Assembly (NCBI GenBank): GCA_038243995.1
Contig: JBBRTV010000031.1
Location: 1 to 64,000, forward strand
Length of the DNA: 64,000 nucleotides
Direction: 5' to 3'
From: Scleromatobacter sp038243995
GTDB lineage: Bacteria; Pseudomonadota; Gammaproteobacteria; Burkholderiales; Burkholderiaceae_C
The translations under genes were made by a program, and so were the position numbers. This document shows, piece after piece, positions 51,091 through 59,567 of the stretch (position 1 is its first letter; each line of letters opens with the position of its first letter). The notes under the pieces were generated by a model. It worked only from the letters and a program-made list of their open reading frames with translations. It had not been told where the DNA came from and made no database searches.

Positions 51091-52298
51091 TGGACATCAG
51101 CATGAACAAACGCGATCAGCGAGCCATCGGCGCAAGAACCGCGCCACCCCGGACCCGCCGCGTGCGCCTGCGCCGTCGCAGCGTCGGATTGTGCACGGCG
51201 CTCGCGCTGGCCGTCTGCGCCGCGCGGGCGCTCGCGACCGACGCCGCAGCCTCCGAGGAGCCGGTGCAGGAGCGCGTCGCGGACGCGCCCCCGGCCGGCC
51301 TGGGCATCGCGCCGGGCCTGACCTTTTCCGGTTACGCGACCGCGCAGTTCCTGTCGCCGGACGGCGCCGGCGGCGCGCAACCGACCCTGGCGCACGGCCG
51401 CGACGTGCCGGCCGCCGATTCGCAGTACAGCCGCCGGGCGCGACTGAACCTGAGCCATCTCAGCGGCATCGTCTGGTGGGAGCCCGCGCCGGCCTGGAAA
51501 GTGCTGGGCGAGATCGACCTGCAGGACGTCGTCCAGTTGCCCGGCCACCGCGATGCCGAGGACGGCCCGTTTTCGTCCCGCTACGCCGCGCTCGATCGCC
51601 TCTACGTCGACTACCGCCTGACCGACTCCCTCACCCTGCGCGCAGGCAAGTTCCTGACCCCGATCGGCGGCTGGAACCAGGAGCATTCGGATCCCCAGAC
51701 CTGGACGGTGCTGCGCCCGCTGATCTCGCAGTCCGCGTTCCCGACGAGTGCCACCGGCCTGATGCTGTCCGGCAGCACGCCGGTCGCCGCGCAGTGGATC
51801 GACTACCAGGTCTACGCTTCCGACGGCGGCGAATGGCGCACGAGCCCGCGCACGCAACAGTTCGACCACGCCTTCGGCGGACGCGTGTCGACCGCACTCG
51901 ATCCCGACTTGCAGGTCGGCCTCTCGTTCAGCCGCTTCGTGCAGGGCGACTACGCGCCGCTCCAGTTCGACCTGGCGGGCATCGACATGGCGTGGACGTG
52001 GCGGCGCGCCGAGTTCAGCGGCGAAGCCATCGTGCGGCGTACCAGCGAAGGCGGGACGGGGACCGAGTACGGTTGGTTCGTGCAGGCCGCTGTGCCGCTG
52101 GTCGACCGCTGGTGGGCCGTGGGACGCCTGGAGGAATACAAGCGCGCGCAGGACACGGGCGAACGCCAGACGGCGCTCGCCGGAGTCGTCTATCGCAGCG
52201 GCCGGCACTGGGTCTTCAAGGCCGAATGGGTGCAAGCTTCGGACGGCTCGGCCGGGCTGCCCTCGGGCTTCCTGTCGTCCCTGACACTGGTGTATTGA
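51090..52298 (+). CDS. porin-like outer-membrane beta-barrel protein
   Basis: Exported barrel protein of about 402 residues. An Arg-rich n-region and hydrophobic core (SVGLCTALALAVCAARALA) form the signal peptide. The mature part alternates as in outer-membrane strands (LTFSGYATAQFLSPD, ARLNLSHLSGIVWWEPAPAW, YRLTDSLTLRAGKFLTPIGG, WVFKAEWVQASDGSA) and ends in an aromatic residue (SSLTLVY), as barrel proteins do. It resembles phosphate/anion-selective porins (OprP-like) only broadly. ATG 51090 follows AAGAGA; ATG 51102 is an alternative. A PstS-like gene follows by 16-34 bp. Confidence 0.8.
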   Translation: MDISMNKRDQRAIGARTAPPRTRRVRLRRRSVGLCTALALAVCAARALATDAAASEEPVQERVADAPPAGLGIAPGLTFSGYATAQFLSPDGAGGAQPTLAHGRDVPAADSQYSRRARLNLSHLSGIVWWEPAPAWKVLGEIDLQDVVQLPGHRDAEDGPFSSRYAALDRLYVDYRLTDSLTLRAGKFLTPIGGWNQEHSDPQTWTVLRPLISQSAFPTSATGLMLSGSTPVAAQWIDYQVYASDGGEWRTSPRTQQFDHAFGGRVSTALDPDLQVGLSFSRFVQGDYAPLQFDLAGIDMAWTWRRAEFSGEAIVRRTSEGGTGTEYGWFVQAAVPLVDRWWAVGRLEEYKRAQDTGERQTALAGVVYRSGRHWVFKAEWVQASDGSAGLPSGFLSSLTLVY

Positions 52299-52332
52299 TG
52301 ACCCCGCTGTACTCGTGCGCCGGCCTGGACCC

Positions 52333-52839
52333 ATGAAGCTCCAGGGCCCGGGCATTCGACGACGAGAGCGCCGGACGTGGCGCCCGCGCGCCGCGGCATG
52401 GGCGTTGGCGTCCTGGCTCGCCAGCGCCGGCGCCGTCGCTGGCGAGCCGGCCATCGCGGTCGTCGTCGGACGCGCCCAGGCGCCGGCGGCGGCGCTCTCG
52501 CAGACGCTGGTGCTGGGCATCTTCGCGCGCAAGCGCCAGCTGTGGGACGACCGCTCCCCCATCGTGGCGGTGAACCTGCCGGCCGCCAGCCCGCTGCGGC
52601 GCAACTTCTCGCTGTGGGTCTTCAAGCGCAGCCCCGAAGACCTGCAGGACTACTGGAATGACCAGTACTTCCACGGCGTGCTGCCACCCCCCGTGCTCGC
52701 CTCGGAGGAAGCCGTGCTGCGCTTCGTCGCGTCGACGCCGGGCTCGATCGGCTACGTGTCGGCGTGCTCGGTCGACAAGCGCGTCGAGGTCGTGGCCTGG
52801 ATCGCGAGCCCGGACGGCGCGGCGCCCTGCGCGCATTGA
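52333..52839 (+). CDS. small PstS-like periplasmic substrate-binding protein
   Basis: Exported protein of 168 residues that looks like one lobe of a phosphate-type binding protein. A basic n-region and signal core (AAAWALASWLASAGAVAGEP) are followed by ILGIFARKRQLW-type sequence seen here as VLGIFARKRQLWDD, and TPGSIGYVSACSVDK, which is typical of PstS-family proteins. It is about half the usual PstS length, as in the small stand-alone binding-like proteins. No ABC permease for phosphate is adjacent. It is probably co-transcribed with the porin. The first ATG at 52315 is an alternative start. Confidence 0.72.
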   Translation: MKLQGPGIRRRERRTWRPRAAAWALASWLASAGAVAGEPAIAVVVGRAQAPAAALSQTLVLGIFARKRQLWDDRSPIVAVNLPAASPLRRNFSLWVFKRSPEDLQDYWNDQYFHGVLPPPVLASEEAVLRFVASTPGSIGYVSACSVDKRVEVVAWIASPDGAAPCAH

Positions 52840-52848
52840 GGCGCTCGC

Positions 52849-52895
52849 GCGACTGCGCAAATCCTGGCGTACTGCGCAAGCGATTGCGCAGTCGC
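52849..52895. promoter_or_regulatory. ACTGCGCAA repeat dyad, candidate enhancer (UAS) for the sigma-54 promoter
   Basis: ACTGCGCAA occurs at 52852-52860 and 52871-52879 and inverted (TTGCGCAGT) at 52884-52892. The last two form a perfect 9-bp dyad around GCGA, and the outer pair extends to a 12-bp perfect inverted repeat (GCGACTGCGCAA/TTGCGCAGTCGC). The dyad centre is about 134 bp upstream of the -12 element at 53015, normal placement for an NtrC-type activator. Confidence 0.65.
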
Positions 52896-53001
52896 GTGCG
52901 CAGCGCGACCGTGCCGCGGCGATCGCGGAGCCGGTCGATCGGCGGCTCGCCTCGCCGGCGCCCCGGGTGCGGGGCGCTTGCCGGGTGCGGCGGGCACCTG
53001 C

Positions 53002-53016
53002 TGGCCTGAAGCTTGC
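53002..53016 (+). promoter_or_regulatory. candidate sigma-54 (-24/-12) promoter for the envelope operon
   Basis: TGGCCT-GAAGC-TTGC matches the -24/-12 consensus TGGCAC-N5-TTGC with correct GG-N10-GC spacing. The start point would be near 53028, giving a leader of about 50 nt to the ATG at 53078. It is preceded by the ACTGCGCAA dyad. Confidence 0.7.
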
Positions 53017-53077
53017 GATCCAGGTCGTTGACATGCAACGCGCCGCCGCTTCCCCAGCCACGAGATCGGAGCCCCTG

Positions 53078-53458
53078 ATGCTGAATTCCGAAACCATCGC
53101 CCGTGCGGATCCTGCCCTCCCAGGCGCGCCGGCGACGCGCCCGCCGTGCGAGGTGGAAGCCGGCAACCGCGAGCCCAGGATCGCCGGCAGCGGCGGACCG
53201 ACCCTGCCGCACTTCCGGCCCGAGAAGAGCGATCGGCCGCGCGCGGTCACCGCCGTCGAGATCGTCGTCGACGGGCGCCGCCACGCGGGCTTCTACGCCT
53301 TCCAGTCCCGCATGCTGACCGTGTGGAACCCCGCGCTCGGCAGCCGCACGGCGCACGTGGGCGAGGGCGCCCTGCAGTCCCAGGTCGAGGCGCTGCTGCT
53401 CGAAGTCATCAATGAATGCCAAGGCCTCGTCGATATCCATGCCCACCTGTCCCGTTGA
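53078..53458 (+). CDS. uncharacterised 126-residue protein, first gene of the envelope operon
   Basis: I do not recognise the family. A Pro/Arg-rich N-terminal half is followed by a better structured segment (RAVTAVEIVVDGRRHAGFYA, FQSRMLTVWNPALGSRTAHV, QVEALLLEVINECQGLV) that could be a small alpha/beta domain. There is no signal peptide or membrane helix. The ATG at 53078 is chosen because GGAG lies about 8 nt upstream and because the sigma-54 transcript would start near 53028; an ATG at 53033 would leave almost no leader. The gene overlaps the start of the YceI gene. Confidence 0.6.
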   Translation: MLNSETIARADPALPGAPATRPPCEVEAGNREPRIAGSGGPTLPHFRPEKSDRPRAVTAVEIVVDGRRHAGFYAFQSRMLTVWNPALGSRTAHVGEGALQSQVEALLLEVINECQGLVDIHAHLSR

Positions 53459-54080
53459 TCGATCCTGTGGTCGTCCGCTGCCCGTTCGCGCCCCCTGGCG
53501 CGCATCCGGTGCGCGCTCCGCGATCCTGGCCGCGGCCCTGGCCGTGCTCGCCGCGCCCGGCGTCCGCGCGATGCCGCGCACGCTGCTGCCGGCGGAGAGC
53601 CGCATCGAGTTCGTCGTCAAGGAGATGGGCGTTCCCGTGCAGGGCGCCTTCGCGCGTTTCGACTCGGCCATCGACATCGACCCGGCCAATCTCGGCGCAT
53701 CGAGCGCGCGCCTGAAGATCGACATCGGCTCGCTGACCACCGGCGCCGACGAGGCCGACGCGATCGCCGTCAACGCGGAGTGGCTGGACAAGCAGCACGC
53801 GCCGTTCGCGATCTACCGCACCACGGCGATCCGTGCACTGGGCGGCGGGCGCTACGAGGCGCACGGCCTGCTGAACCTGCGCAATCGCGAGCGCGACCTG
53901 GTCGTCCTGTTCACCAGCGCCGACCAGGCCGGCGGCAAGACGCTGATCACGGGCGACTTCGTCATTCGCCGCACCGAGTTCGCCATCGGCGGCGGCGAGT
54001 GGAACGAAGGCGGCATCGTGGCGGAGGAGATTCCCGTCAAGGTGCGTCTCATGCTCGCGCCCGTGGCGGCGCGTCGCTGA
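53412..54080 (+). CDS. YceI-family periplasmic lipid-binding protein (first copy)
   Basis: YceI proteins are lipocalin-like beta-barrels that bind long isoprenoid or fatty molecules in the periplasm. A basic n-region and signal core (SAILAAALAVLAAPGVRA) precede the barrel (LLPAESRIEFVVKEMGVPVQ, GAFARFDSAIDIDPANLGAS, ITGDFVIRRTEFAIGGGEWN). Length 222. ATG 53412 overlaps the preceding gene by 47 bp; ATG 53439 is an alternative. A second, diverged YceI protein ends the operon. The ligand is unknown. Confidence 0.85.
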   Translation: MNAKASSISMPTCPVDRSCGRPLPVRAPWRASGARSAILAAALAVLAAPGVRAMPRTLLPAESRIEFVVKEMGVPVQGAFARFDSAIDIDPANLGASSARLKIDIGSLTTGADEADAIAVNAEWLDKQHAPFAIYRTTAIRALGGGRYEAHGLLNLRNRERDLVVLFTSADQAGGKTLITGDFVIRRTEFAIGGGEWNEGGIVAEEIPVKVRLMLAPVAARR

Positions 54081-54836
54081 ATGGGCGCGCTGTCGACGGG
54101 CCCGGTGGCCGGGCCGATCGCGGTCTTCGCCCCGTTTGCCGGCGAGCGTGCGGGGACGCCGTCGTTCCTGCGCGCCGAGCGTCTCGTGCTCGAGTTCGAC
54201 GATGGCGGCATGCGGGCGCTCGACGGCCTCGATGTCCACGTGCAGCGCAACGAGTTCGTCGCGGTCGTCGGACCCAGCGGCTGCGGCAAGTCGAGCCTGC
54301 TCAACCTGCTCGGGCTGCTCGACCGGCCGACCTCGGGCCGGCTCTTCCTCGACGGGCAGTCCTACGACGACATCGCCGACGCGGCGCTGTTCCGGCGCCG
54401 CCATGTCGGCTTCGTCTTCCAGTCCTTCAACCTGATCCCGACGCTGACCGCGCTCGAGAACGTGCTGGTGGCGACGGTCGGCACCGGTGCGTCCCGGGCG
54501 CCCGTGCGCGAGCGTGCGCACCGGCTGCTGGCGGACCTGGGCCTGCACGCGCGCCTGCATCACTTCCCGAGCCAGCTCTCGGGCGGGGAGCGCCAGCGGG
54601 TGGCGATCGCCCGCGCCATGATCAACGAGCCCGACATCATCCTGGCCGACGAGCCGACGGGCAGTCTCGACTCGGCGAGCGCCGTCCAGGTGCTCGATCT
54701 CCTGGCCGGCCTGCGCGCCGCCGCGCCGCTGACGGTGGTGATGGTGACCCACGATGCGGGCGTGTCGGCGCGCGCGGACCGCATCGTGCACCTGCGCGAC
54801 GGCCGGCTCGATCCGGCGTGGGGTGCGGCTTCGTGA
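54081..54836 (+). CDS. MacB/LolD-type ABC transporter ATPase
   Basis: Nucleotide-binding subunit of 251 residues for a mechanotransmission-type exporter. Walker A is GPSGCGKSS, the Q-loop is FVFQSFNLIPTLTALENV, the signature is LSGGERQRVAIARAM, and Walker B is IILADEPTGSLDS. The about 30-residue N-terminal extension is not conserved-looking. It abuts the upstream yceI gene and overlaps the permease gene by four bases (GTGA), so the two encode one transporter that probably works on lipids or lipoproteins at the inner-membrane outer leaflet. Confidence 0.92.
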   Translation: MGALSTGPVAGPIAVFAPFAGERAGTPSFLRAERLVLEFDDGGMRALDGLDVHVQRNEFVAVVGPSGCGKSSLLNLLGLLDRPTSGRLFLDGQSYDDIADAALFRRRHVGFVFQSFNLIPTLTALENVLVATVGTGASRAPVRERAHRLLADLGLHARLHHFPSQLSGGERQRVAIARAMINEPDIILADEPTGSLDSASAVQVLDLLAGLRAAAPLTVVMVTHDAGVSARADRIVHLRDGRLDPAWGAAS

Positions 54837-55960
54837 ACCTGTTCCAGCTCGCCTTGCGCAACCTGCTGCGACGCCCCGCGCGATCGTCGCTGACGATGGC
54901 GGCGGTCGCGCTCGGCATCGCCGCCATCGTGGCCCTCACCAGCATCGCCTGGGGCTTCGAGGCCAGCTGGCAGAAAGCCAACGACTCGCGCGGAACCGAC
55001 CTCATCGTCACCCGCGTCGCCAGCGAGAACTCGATGCCGTCGCCGTTCCTCGCCGAGCAGAACGCGCGCACGCTGGCGGCGCTGCCGCACGTCGACGCCG
55101 TTGTCGGCCTGCTCAGCGAGATGCTGAGCGTGAGCGAGGGCACGCCGCCCGTCTTCGTGTTCGGCTGGGCGTTCGACAGCTATCTCTGGAAGCACCTGAA
55201 GCTGGTGCGCGGGCGCTGGCCGGCCGACGACGTCGAGGCGACGGTCGTGCTCGGGGCTATCGCCGCCGACCTGCTGCACAAGGACGTCGGCGATCGCCTC
55301 GAGATCGAGGGGCGCCCCTTCGTCGTCGCGGGCGTCTTCGAAAGCCCGGCCGCGATCGAGAACGGCGCGCTCATCGTCACGCTGACGCAGGCCCAGCAGG
55401 TGACCGACAAGCCCGGCAAGGTCAACGTGCTCAACCTCCGGCTCGACGCCGGCGCGACCGAGCGCGACATCGACGACATCAAGGCGCGCGTCCATGCGGC
55501 GATGCCGGGCTACGTTGCCTTCACGTCGGGCGAGCTCGTGCGCCAGAACACGATCGTGCGGATCGCCAAGGCGATGAGCGACGCGACGATCCTGGTCGCC
55601 AGCCTGGTCGGCGCCCTCGTCGTGTTCAACACCATGCTGATGAGCGTCAACGAACGCACGCGCGAGATCGGCATCCTGCAGGCGCTCGGCTGGCAGCGGC
55701 GCACCGTCGTGCGCCTGGTCGTCGGCGAGGCGATGCTGCTCACGTTCTGCGGCGGGCTGGCGGGTCTCGCGATCGGCTGCGTCGGCACGCTGGGCCTCGA
55801 ACACCTGGATCTGATGCGCGGCAAGATCGACGCGGTGTTCCCGGCCTGGTTCTGCCTCCTGGTCGTGGCGTTGGCGGTGGCGCTCGGCTTCGCCGGCGGC
55901 CTGTTCCCGGCCCTGAAGGCGGCGCGCATGCTGCCCGCCCGCGCGTTGAGGCACGAATGA
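54833..55960 (+). CDS. MacB/FtsX-type ABC transporter permease
   Basis: Permease of 375 residues with the four-helix FtsX/MacB layout: one N-terminal helix (SSLTMAAVALGIAAIVALTS), a large periplasmic domain of about 210 residues, and three C-terminal helices (TILVASLVGALVVFNTMLMS, AMLLTFCGGLAGLAIGCVGT, AWFCLLVVALAVALGFAGGL). The conserved NERTREIGILQALGW coupling motif follows the second helix. The GTG start at 54833 overlaps the ATPase stop. No dedicated membrane-fusion protein is nearby; the LolA-like protein encoded next may receive the cargo. Confidence 0.9.
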   Translation: MNLFQLALRNLLRRPARSSLTMAAVALGIAAIVALTSIAWGFEASWQKANDSRGTDLIVTRVASENSMPSPFLAEQNARTLAALPHVDAVVGLLSEMLSVSEGTPPVFVFGWAFDSYLWKHLKLVRGRWPADDVEATVVLGAIAADLLHKDVGDRLEIEGRPFVVAGVFESPAAIENGALIVTLTQAQQVTDKPGKVNVLNLRLDAGATERDIDDIKARVHAAMPGYVAFTSGELVRQNTIVRIAKAMSDATILVASLVGALVVFNTMLMSVNERTREIGILQALGWQRRTVVRLVVGEAMLLTFCGGLAGLAIGCVGTLGLEHLDLMRGKIDAVFPAWFCLLVVALAVALGFAGGLFPALKAARMLPARALRHE

Positions 55961-56745
55961 CCCGGCGCACCCTCGTCGCGCTCCTGGCCTGCGTGCTGTG
56001 CGTCGGCGCGGGCGCTGTCGACGCCGCGACCTCGTCCGACGACTTCGCCACCACGCTCGTCGCTTCGATGAAGGCGGCCCGCGTCAGCGAAGGTTTCGAA
56101 GTCCGCATGAACGTGTCCAGCGCGACCCCGGGTGGCGGCGCCGGCGTGCCGTTCAAGCTGGCCGTGGTCGGTCGCTTCGGCGCCGATCGCCAGGCCGTGC
56201 TCGTGCGCGGCATCGCGCCGGAGCGCATCCGCGATCACGCCGTGGTGACCGAGCTGGCGGGCGATCGCGGCCTGCGCGCGCTGGCCTACGGGCCGGGATC
56301 GGACGACGCGTCGCTGCCGGCCGATCCCTTCGCGCGCCTGTTCGGCAGCGACCTCGTCGCCTGGGACCTGCTGGCTCCGTGGTGGGACTGGCCCGCCCAG
56401 GAGATCGTGGGGGCGGAGTCGCGGGGCGGGCACGATTGCGTGGTCGTCCGCTCGCGACCCGCGCCCGCCGACCGGTCCGTCGTGCGCGAAGTGCGCAGCT
56501 GCGTCGACCAGCGTGCCGGCATCGCCCTGAACACGCAGTTGTTCGATGGCCGCGGGCACCTGCTGCGCAGCATAGCCGTCACGCGCCTGATGCGCACGCA
56601 GGCGGGCACCTGGGCCGCGAAGGTCGCGGCTATCCGGGGCGCCGACGACCGCATGACGCAGGTCGAGATCTACGGCGGCGACGAGCGCTACCAGGTGCGC
56701 CCCGAGACCTTCGGGCGGCTCGACCGCGACGAGAGCGGGCGGTGA
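55957..56745 (+). CDS. LolA-like outer-membrane lipoprotein-sorting family protein
   Basis: Exported protein of 262 residues. A signal peptide (LVALLACVLCVGAGAVDAAT) is followed by a half-barrel domain similar to the LolA-like proteins that accompany FtsX-type permeases (VSEGFEVRMNVSSATPG, WDWPAQEIVGAESRGGHDCV, VTRLMRTQAGTWAAKVAAIR, MTQVEIYGGDERYQVRPETF). It overlaps the permease gene by four bases (ATGA), so it is almost certainly its partner. It likely carries a lipid or lipidated protein across the periplasm; the substrate is not known. Confidence 0.75.
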   Translation: MTRRTLVALLACVLCVGAGAVDAATSSDDFATTLVASMKAARVSEGFEVRMNVSSATPGGGAGVPFKLAVVGRFGADRQAVLVRGIAPERIRDHAVVTELAGDRGLRALAYGPGSDDASLPADPFARLFGSDLVAWDLLAPWWDWPAQEIVGAESRGGHDCVVVRSRPAPADRSVVREVRSCVDQRAGIALNTQLFDGRGHLLRSIAVTRLMRTQAGTWAAKVAAIRGADDRMTQVEIYGGDERYQVRPETFGRLDRDESGR

Positions 56746-56749
56746 CGCG

Positions 56750-57406
56750 ATGCAGGGACTGAGACACCTGACCCCCAGCCGCGACCTGGCGGGAGCGTGG
56801 TGCGACTCGAGCCTGCTGCTCTCGAGCGTGCTGGAGGCGCTGAGCTTCGCCACGCCCGCGCTCGAGAAGTTCTTCATCCGGGCGGTCTTGCAGGCGCTGG
56901 ACGCGCCGGCCAACGACGCCGCGCGGGTGCAGGCGCAGGCGCGCGCGTTCGTGGGCGAGGAGGCGAGCCATTCGGCCGCGCATCGTCGCTTCAACCTCGC
57001 GCTGCTCGGCTACCTCGGATCGCCGCCGCCCGGGCTGCGACCGCTGGAGGCGGCGCTTGAGCGCGCGACCGGCGCGCTGTCGCTGCCCACCCGCCTGATC
57101 GCGGTCGAAGTCATGGAGCACGCGTCGGCGCTGCTGTCGGCGCACTACCTGCGACGCGAGGGGCGCCTCGCATTCGGTTGCGCCTTCGCGCAGCACCTGT
57201 TCGCGCAGCATGCGCGCGAAGAGATCGGCCATCGCGCCGTCATCCATGCGCTGGCGGGCGTGCCGCGCGTGCCGCAGCGGTCCGTGCGGGCGCTGGCCTG
57301 GGCCGCGCTGGCCTTCGCGGGCGCGGGCTACCTGTGCCTGGCCGTGCCGTGGATCATGTTCCGCAAACGCCGCACCCGCCGCAACATCAACGAGACTTGC
57401 GCATGA
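56750..57406 (+). CDS. predicted metal-dependent hydrolase, PF10118 family
   Basis: Helical protein of 218 residues with a ferritin-like set of metal ligands: FVGEEASHSAAHRRF, LIAVEVMEHASALLS and HAREEIGHRAVIHAL. The C-terminus has one membrane helix (LAWAALAFAGAGYLCLAVPW) and a basic tail. PF10118 proteins are annotated as metal-dependent hydrolases but their reaction is poorly defined; a lipid or isoprenoid-related role is suggested only by the neighbouring YceI genes. It starts 4 bp after the LolA-like gene and overlaps the next gene by four bases. Confidence 0.82.
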   Translation: MQGLRHLTPSRDLAGAWCDSSLLLSSVLEALSFATPALEKFFIRAVLQALDAPANDAARVQAQARAFVGEEASHSAAHRRFNLALLGYLGSPPPGLRPLEAALERATGALSLPTRLIAVEVMEHASALLSAHYLRREGRLAFGCAFAQHLFAQHAREEIGHRAVIHALAGVPRVPQRSVRALAWAALAFAGAGYLCLAVPWIMFRKRRTRRNINETCA

Positions 57407-58146
57407 ACAAGACATCTCCCCTCCTCGCCGCCCTGGTCGCCATCGCCGCCGGGCTCTCGATCAGCTGCACCAGCGGGCTGCCGGCTGCGGCGCCGTCGCC
57501 AGGCGCGATCGCCGGCCCTGCTGGCGGTTCGCCGCCGTCCCTCACGACGACCTACGGCGATCTCGGCCGGGCCGGCGGCAACGTGATCGCGCTGGATCCG
57601 GCCGCCTCCGTCGTGCGCATCTACGTGTTCCGCGACGGCCGTGCGGCGCGCCTGGGCCACAACCACGTGCTGGCGGCGCCGCGCTTCGAAGGCTTCTTCC
57701 ACCTGCCCGACTCCGGCGCCGCCGACGCGCGCTTCGACCTCGCGTTCCGCCTCGACGAGCTGGAGATCGACAACCCCGCCTGGCGCGCCGGCCTCGGCAG
57801 CGCCTTCGCCTCGGTGCTGTCCGCCGAGGCCATCCAGGGCACGCGCGACCACATGCTGGGCGAGGCGAACATGGAGGCGGCGCGCTATCCGCTGGTGCAG
57901 ATCCACTCGCTGCGGATCAGCGGCGAGGCCCCTCATTACGCCGCGCAGGTGGCGGTGCGGATGCATGGCCAGGCGCGCGAGATGTGGATCCCGCTCACGG
58001 TCGACGGATTGCCCGGGCGGCTCTCGGTCAACGGCTCGTTCGTGCTGCGCCAGACCGACTTCGGCATCAAGCCCTACTCGGTGGCCGGCGGCCTGCTCGC
58101 AGTGAAGGACGAGGTGATCGTCGACTTCAGGCTCGAGGGCCGATAG
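57403..58146 (+). CDS. YceI-family protein (second copy, probable lipoprotein)
   Basis: 247-residue exported YceI-like protein. The signal ends in SISC, a weak lipobox, followed by a Pro/Ala/Gly-rich tether and a barrel with VVRIYVFRDGRAARLGHNHV, ARFDLAFRLDELEIDNPAWR and LSVNGSFVLRQTDFGIKPYS. It is clearly diverged from the first YceI protein. The start overlaps the hydrolase stop (ATGA). It is the last gene of the envelope operon. Confidence 0.82.
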   Translation: MNKTSPLLAALVAIAAGLSISCTSGLPAAAPSPGAIAGPAGGSPPSLTTTYGDLGRAGGNVIALDPAASVVRIYVFRDGRAARLGHNHVLAAPRFEGFFHLPDSGAADARFDLAFRLDELEIDNPAWRAGLGSAFASVLSAEAIQGTRDHMLGEANMEAARYPLVQIHSLRISGEAPHYAAQVAVRMHGQAREMWIPLTVDGLPGRLSVNGSFVLRQTDFGIKPYSVAGGLLAVKDEVIVDFRLEGR

Positions 58147-58229
58147 TCGCGCGCATTCGCGTTGCACCTCTGGCGATCGCGCGGCCGACGCAGTAGGGTG
58201 CGCGCACAGGCCATCGAACGGACACCGTC

Positions 58230-59495
58230 ATGAGACTCGACCCCCGCCGCGCGCGCAGCGCGCTCCTCGCCGTCGTCGCACCGCTCGCGACCCTCGCGCT
58301 CGCCCATGCCCAGGCCTGGTCGCCGCCGGTCGAGATCGGCAGGACCTCGGAGGGGCGGCCGTCGCTGTCGATGGCGGCGAACGGTTAGGCGACGGTGGCG
58401 TTCGGCTATACCGGCAACAGCGGCGCCGCGACGGGCATCGTCTACGCCGGCCAGGTCATCGGCCTGCAGGCCTGGGCTCCGGCCGCCCTCGTGCTCAACG
58501 TCGATGCGTACCACCCGGGTGTCGCGCAGGACGTCAGCGGCGCGGCCTTCATGGTCGCCGGCGCGGGCCAGTGGGACAACTACTCGAGCGCGACGCTCGG
58601 ATGCTGGCGCCAGCCGGGCGCCGCGGGGTGGTCGTGCGGCACCCTGGCGGCCAACGGCGCGGTGCAGATATCGCCTGCCGTGCAGTTCTACGGCGGCAGC
58701 GCCACGACAGTGGGTACCGCGGCCTGGCTCTACGCGCAGTCGTGCGCGCTGGTGGCGTCTTCGAGCGTGGCGGGCGGCAGCGAACCTGCGGTGCTCACGG
58801 CCAAGGGTGAGTGCGTGCGCAGCATGGGCTATGCACTCGACGACCTGGGCACCGGCGTCGCCGTGTACGCGACGAAGCAGGGCGACATCGCCTTCGCGCG
58901 CCGCACGCTCGCGGCCGGCCTTGCCGCGTGGGCGCCGCGCGTCAAGCTCCTGAGCGCCAGCACGGCCCCGGGAAGCTATGCCGCCGCGACGGCGCCGGGC
59001 GGCGAGTCGACGCTGGCCTGGACGATCGGCAAGCCCGGGGCGACGACGACGCAGGTCTGGACGGCCACGGTTTCCGCGGCCGGTGCGCTCGGGCCGTCGA
59101 CGCTGCTTTCGCCGACCGCGTGCGACATCGGTGTCGCCGTGACGGCGCTCGCGAACGGCGACGTGGTGCTCGCGTGGGGTGGCGTCGTCGGCAAGTCCTG
59201 CGAAGCCATGGCGGCGACACGACCCGCAGGACGGGCCTTCGGGCCGCCGGTGCGCGTCAGCACCGGCGCCAAGGTGAAGGCCATCGTGGCGACGCACACC
59301 GCCGGCGGCAGCGTGGTGCTGGCCTGGAACGACCCGAACAAGGGGGCGACGGCAGCGGTGCGGACGGGCGCCGGCTTCAGCCCGCCGCGCAAGCTCGGGG
59401 CCGCAGGCACGGTGAGCGTGGCCGCGGGCGGCGGGATGGTCAATGCGGCCTGGTGCCAGTCGCTGTGCTATGCCTCGACGCTGTCGTTGCCGTGA
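58230..59495 (+). pseudogene. secreted repeat protein gene interrupted by an in-frame amber codon
   Basis: The frame starts at ATG 58230 with a good signal peptide (ALLAVVAPLATLALAHAQA) and runs to a TAG at 58386-58388 (codon 53). It then stays open in the same frame to 59495, ending in a normal stop. The sequence on both sides reads as one protein (WSPPVEIGRTSEGRPSLSMAANG, stop, ATVAFGYTGNSGAATG). The body has loose beta-type repeats (NGDVVLAWGG, GGSVVLAWNDPN, GAGFSPPRKLG) and Cys pairs. I do not recognise a function. It may be a nonsense mutant, a sequencing error (CAG to TAG is one change) or a readthrough gene. Confidence 0.75.
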
Positions 59496-59567
59496 GGGCA
59501 GGGCGGACGCGCCGGGCCCCGGCGACGGGCATGCGTCGATAACGTGATGATCCAGCGGCCTCGTCTT

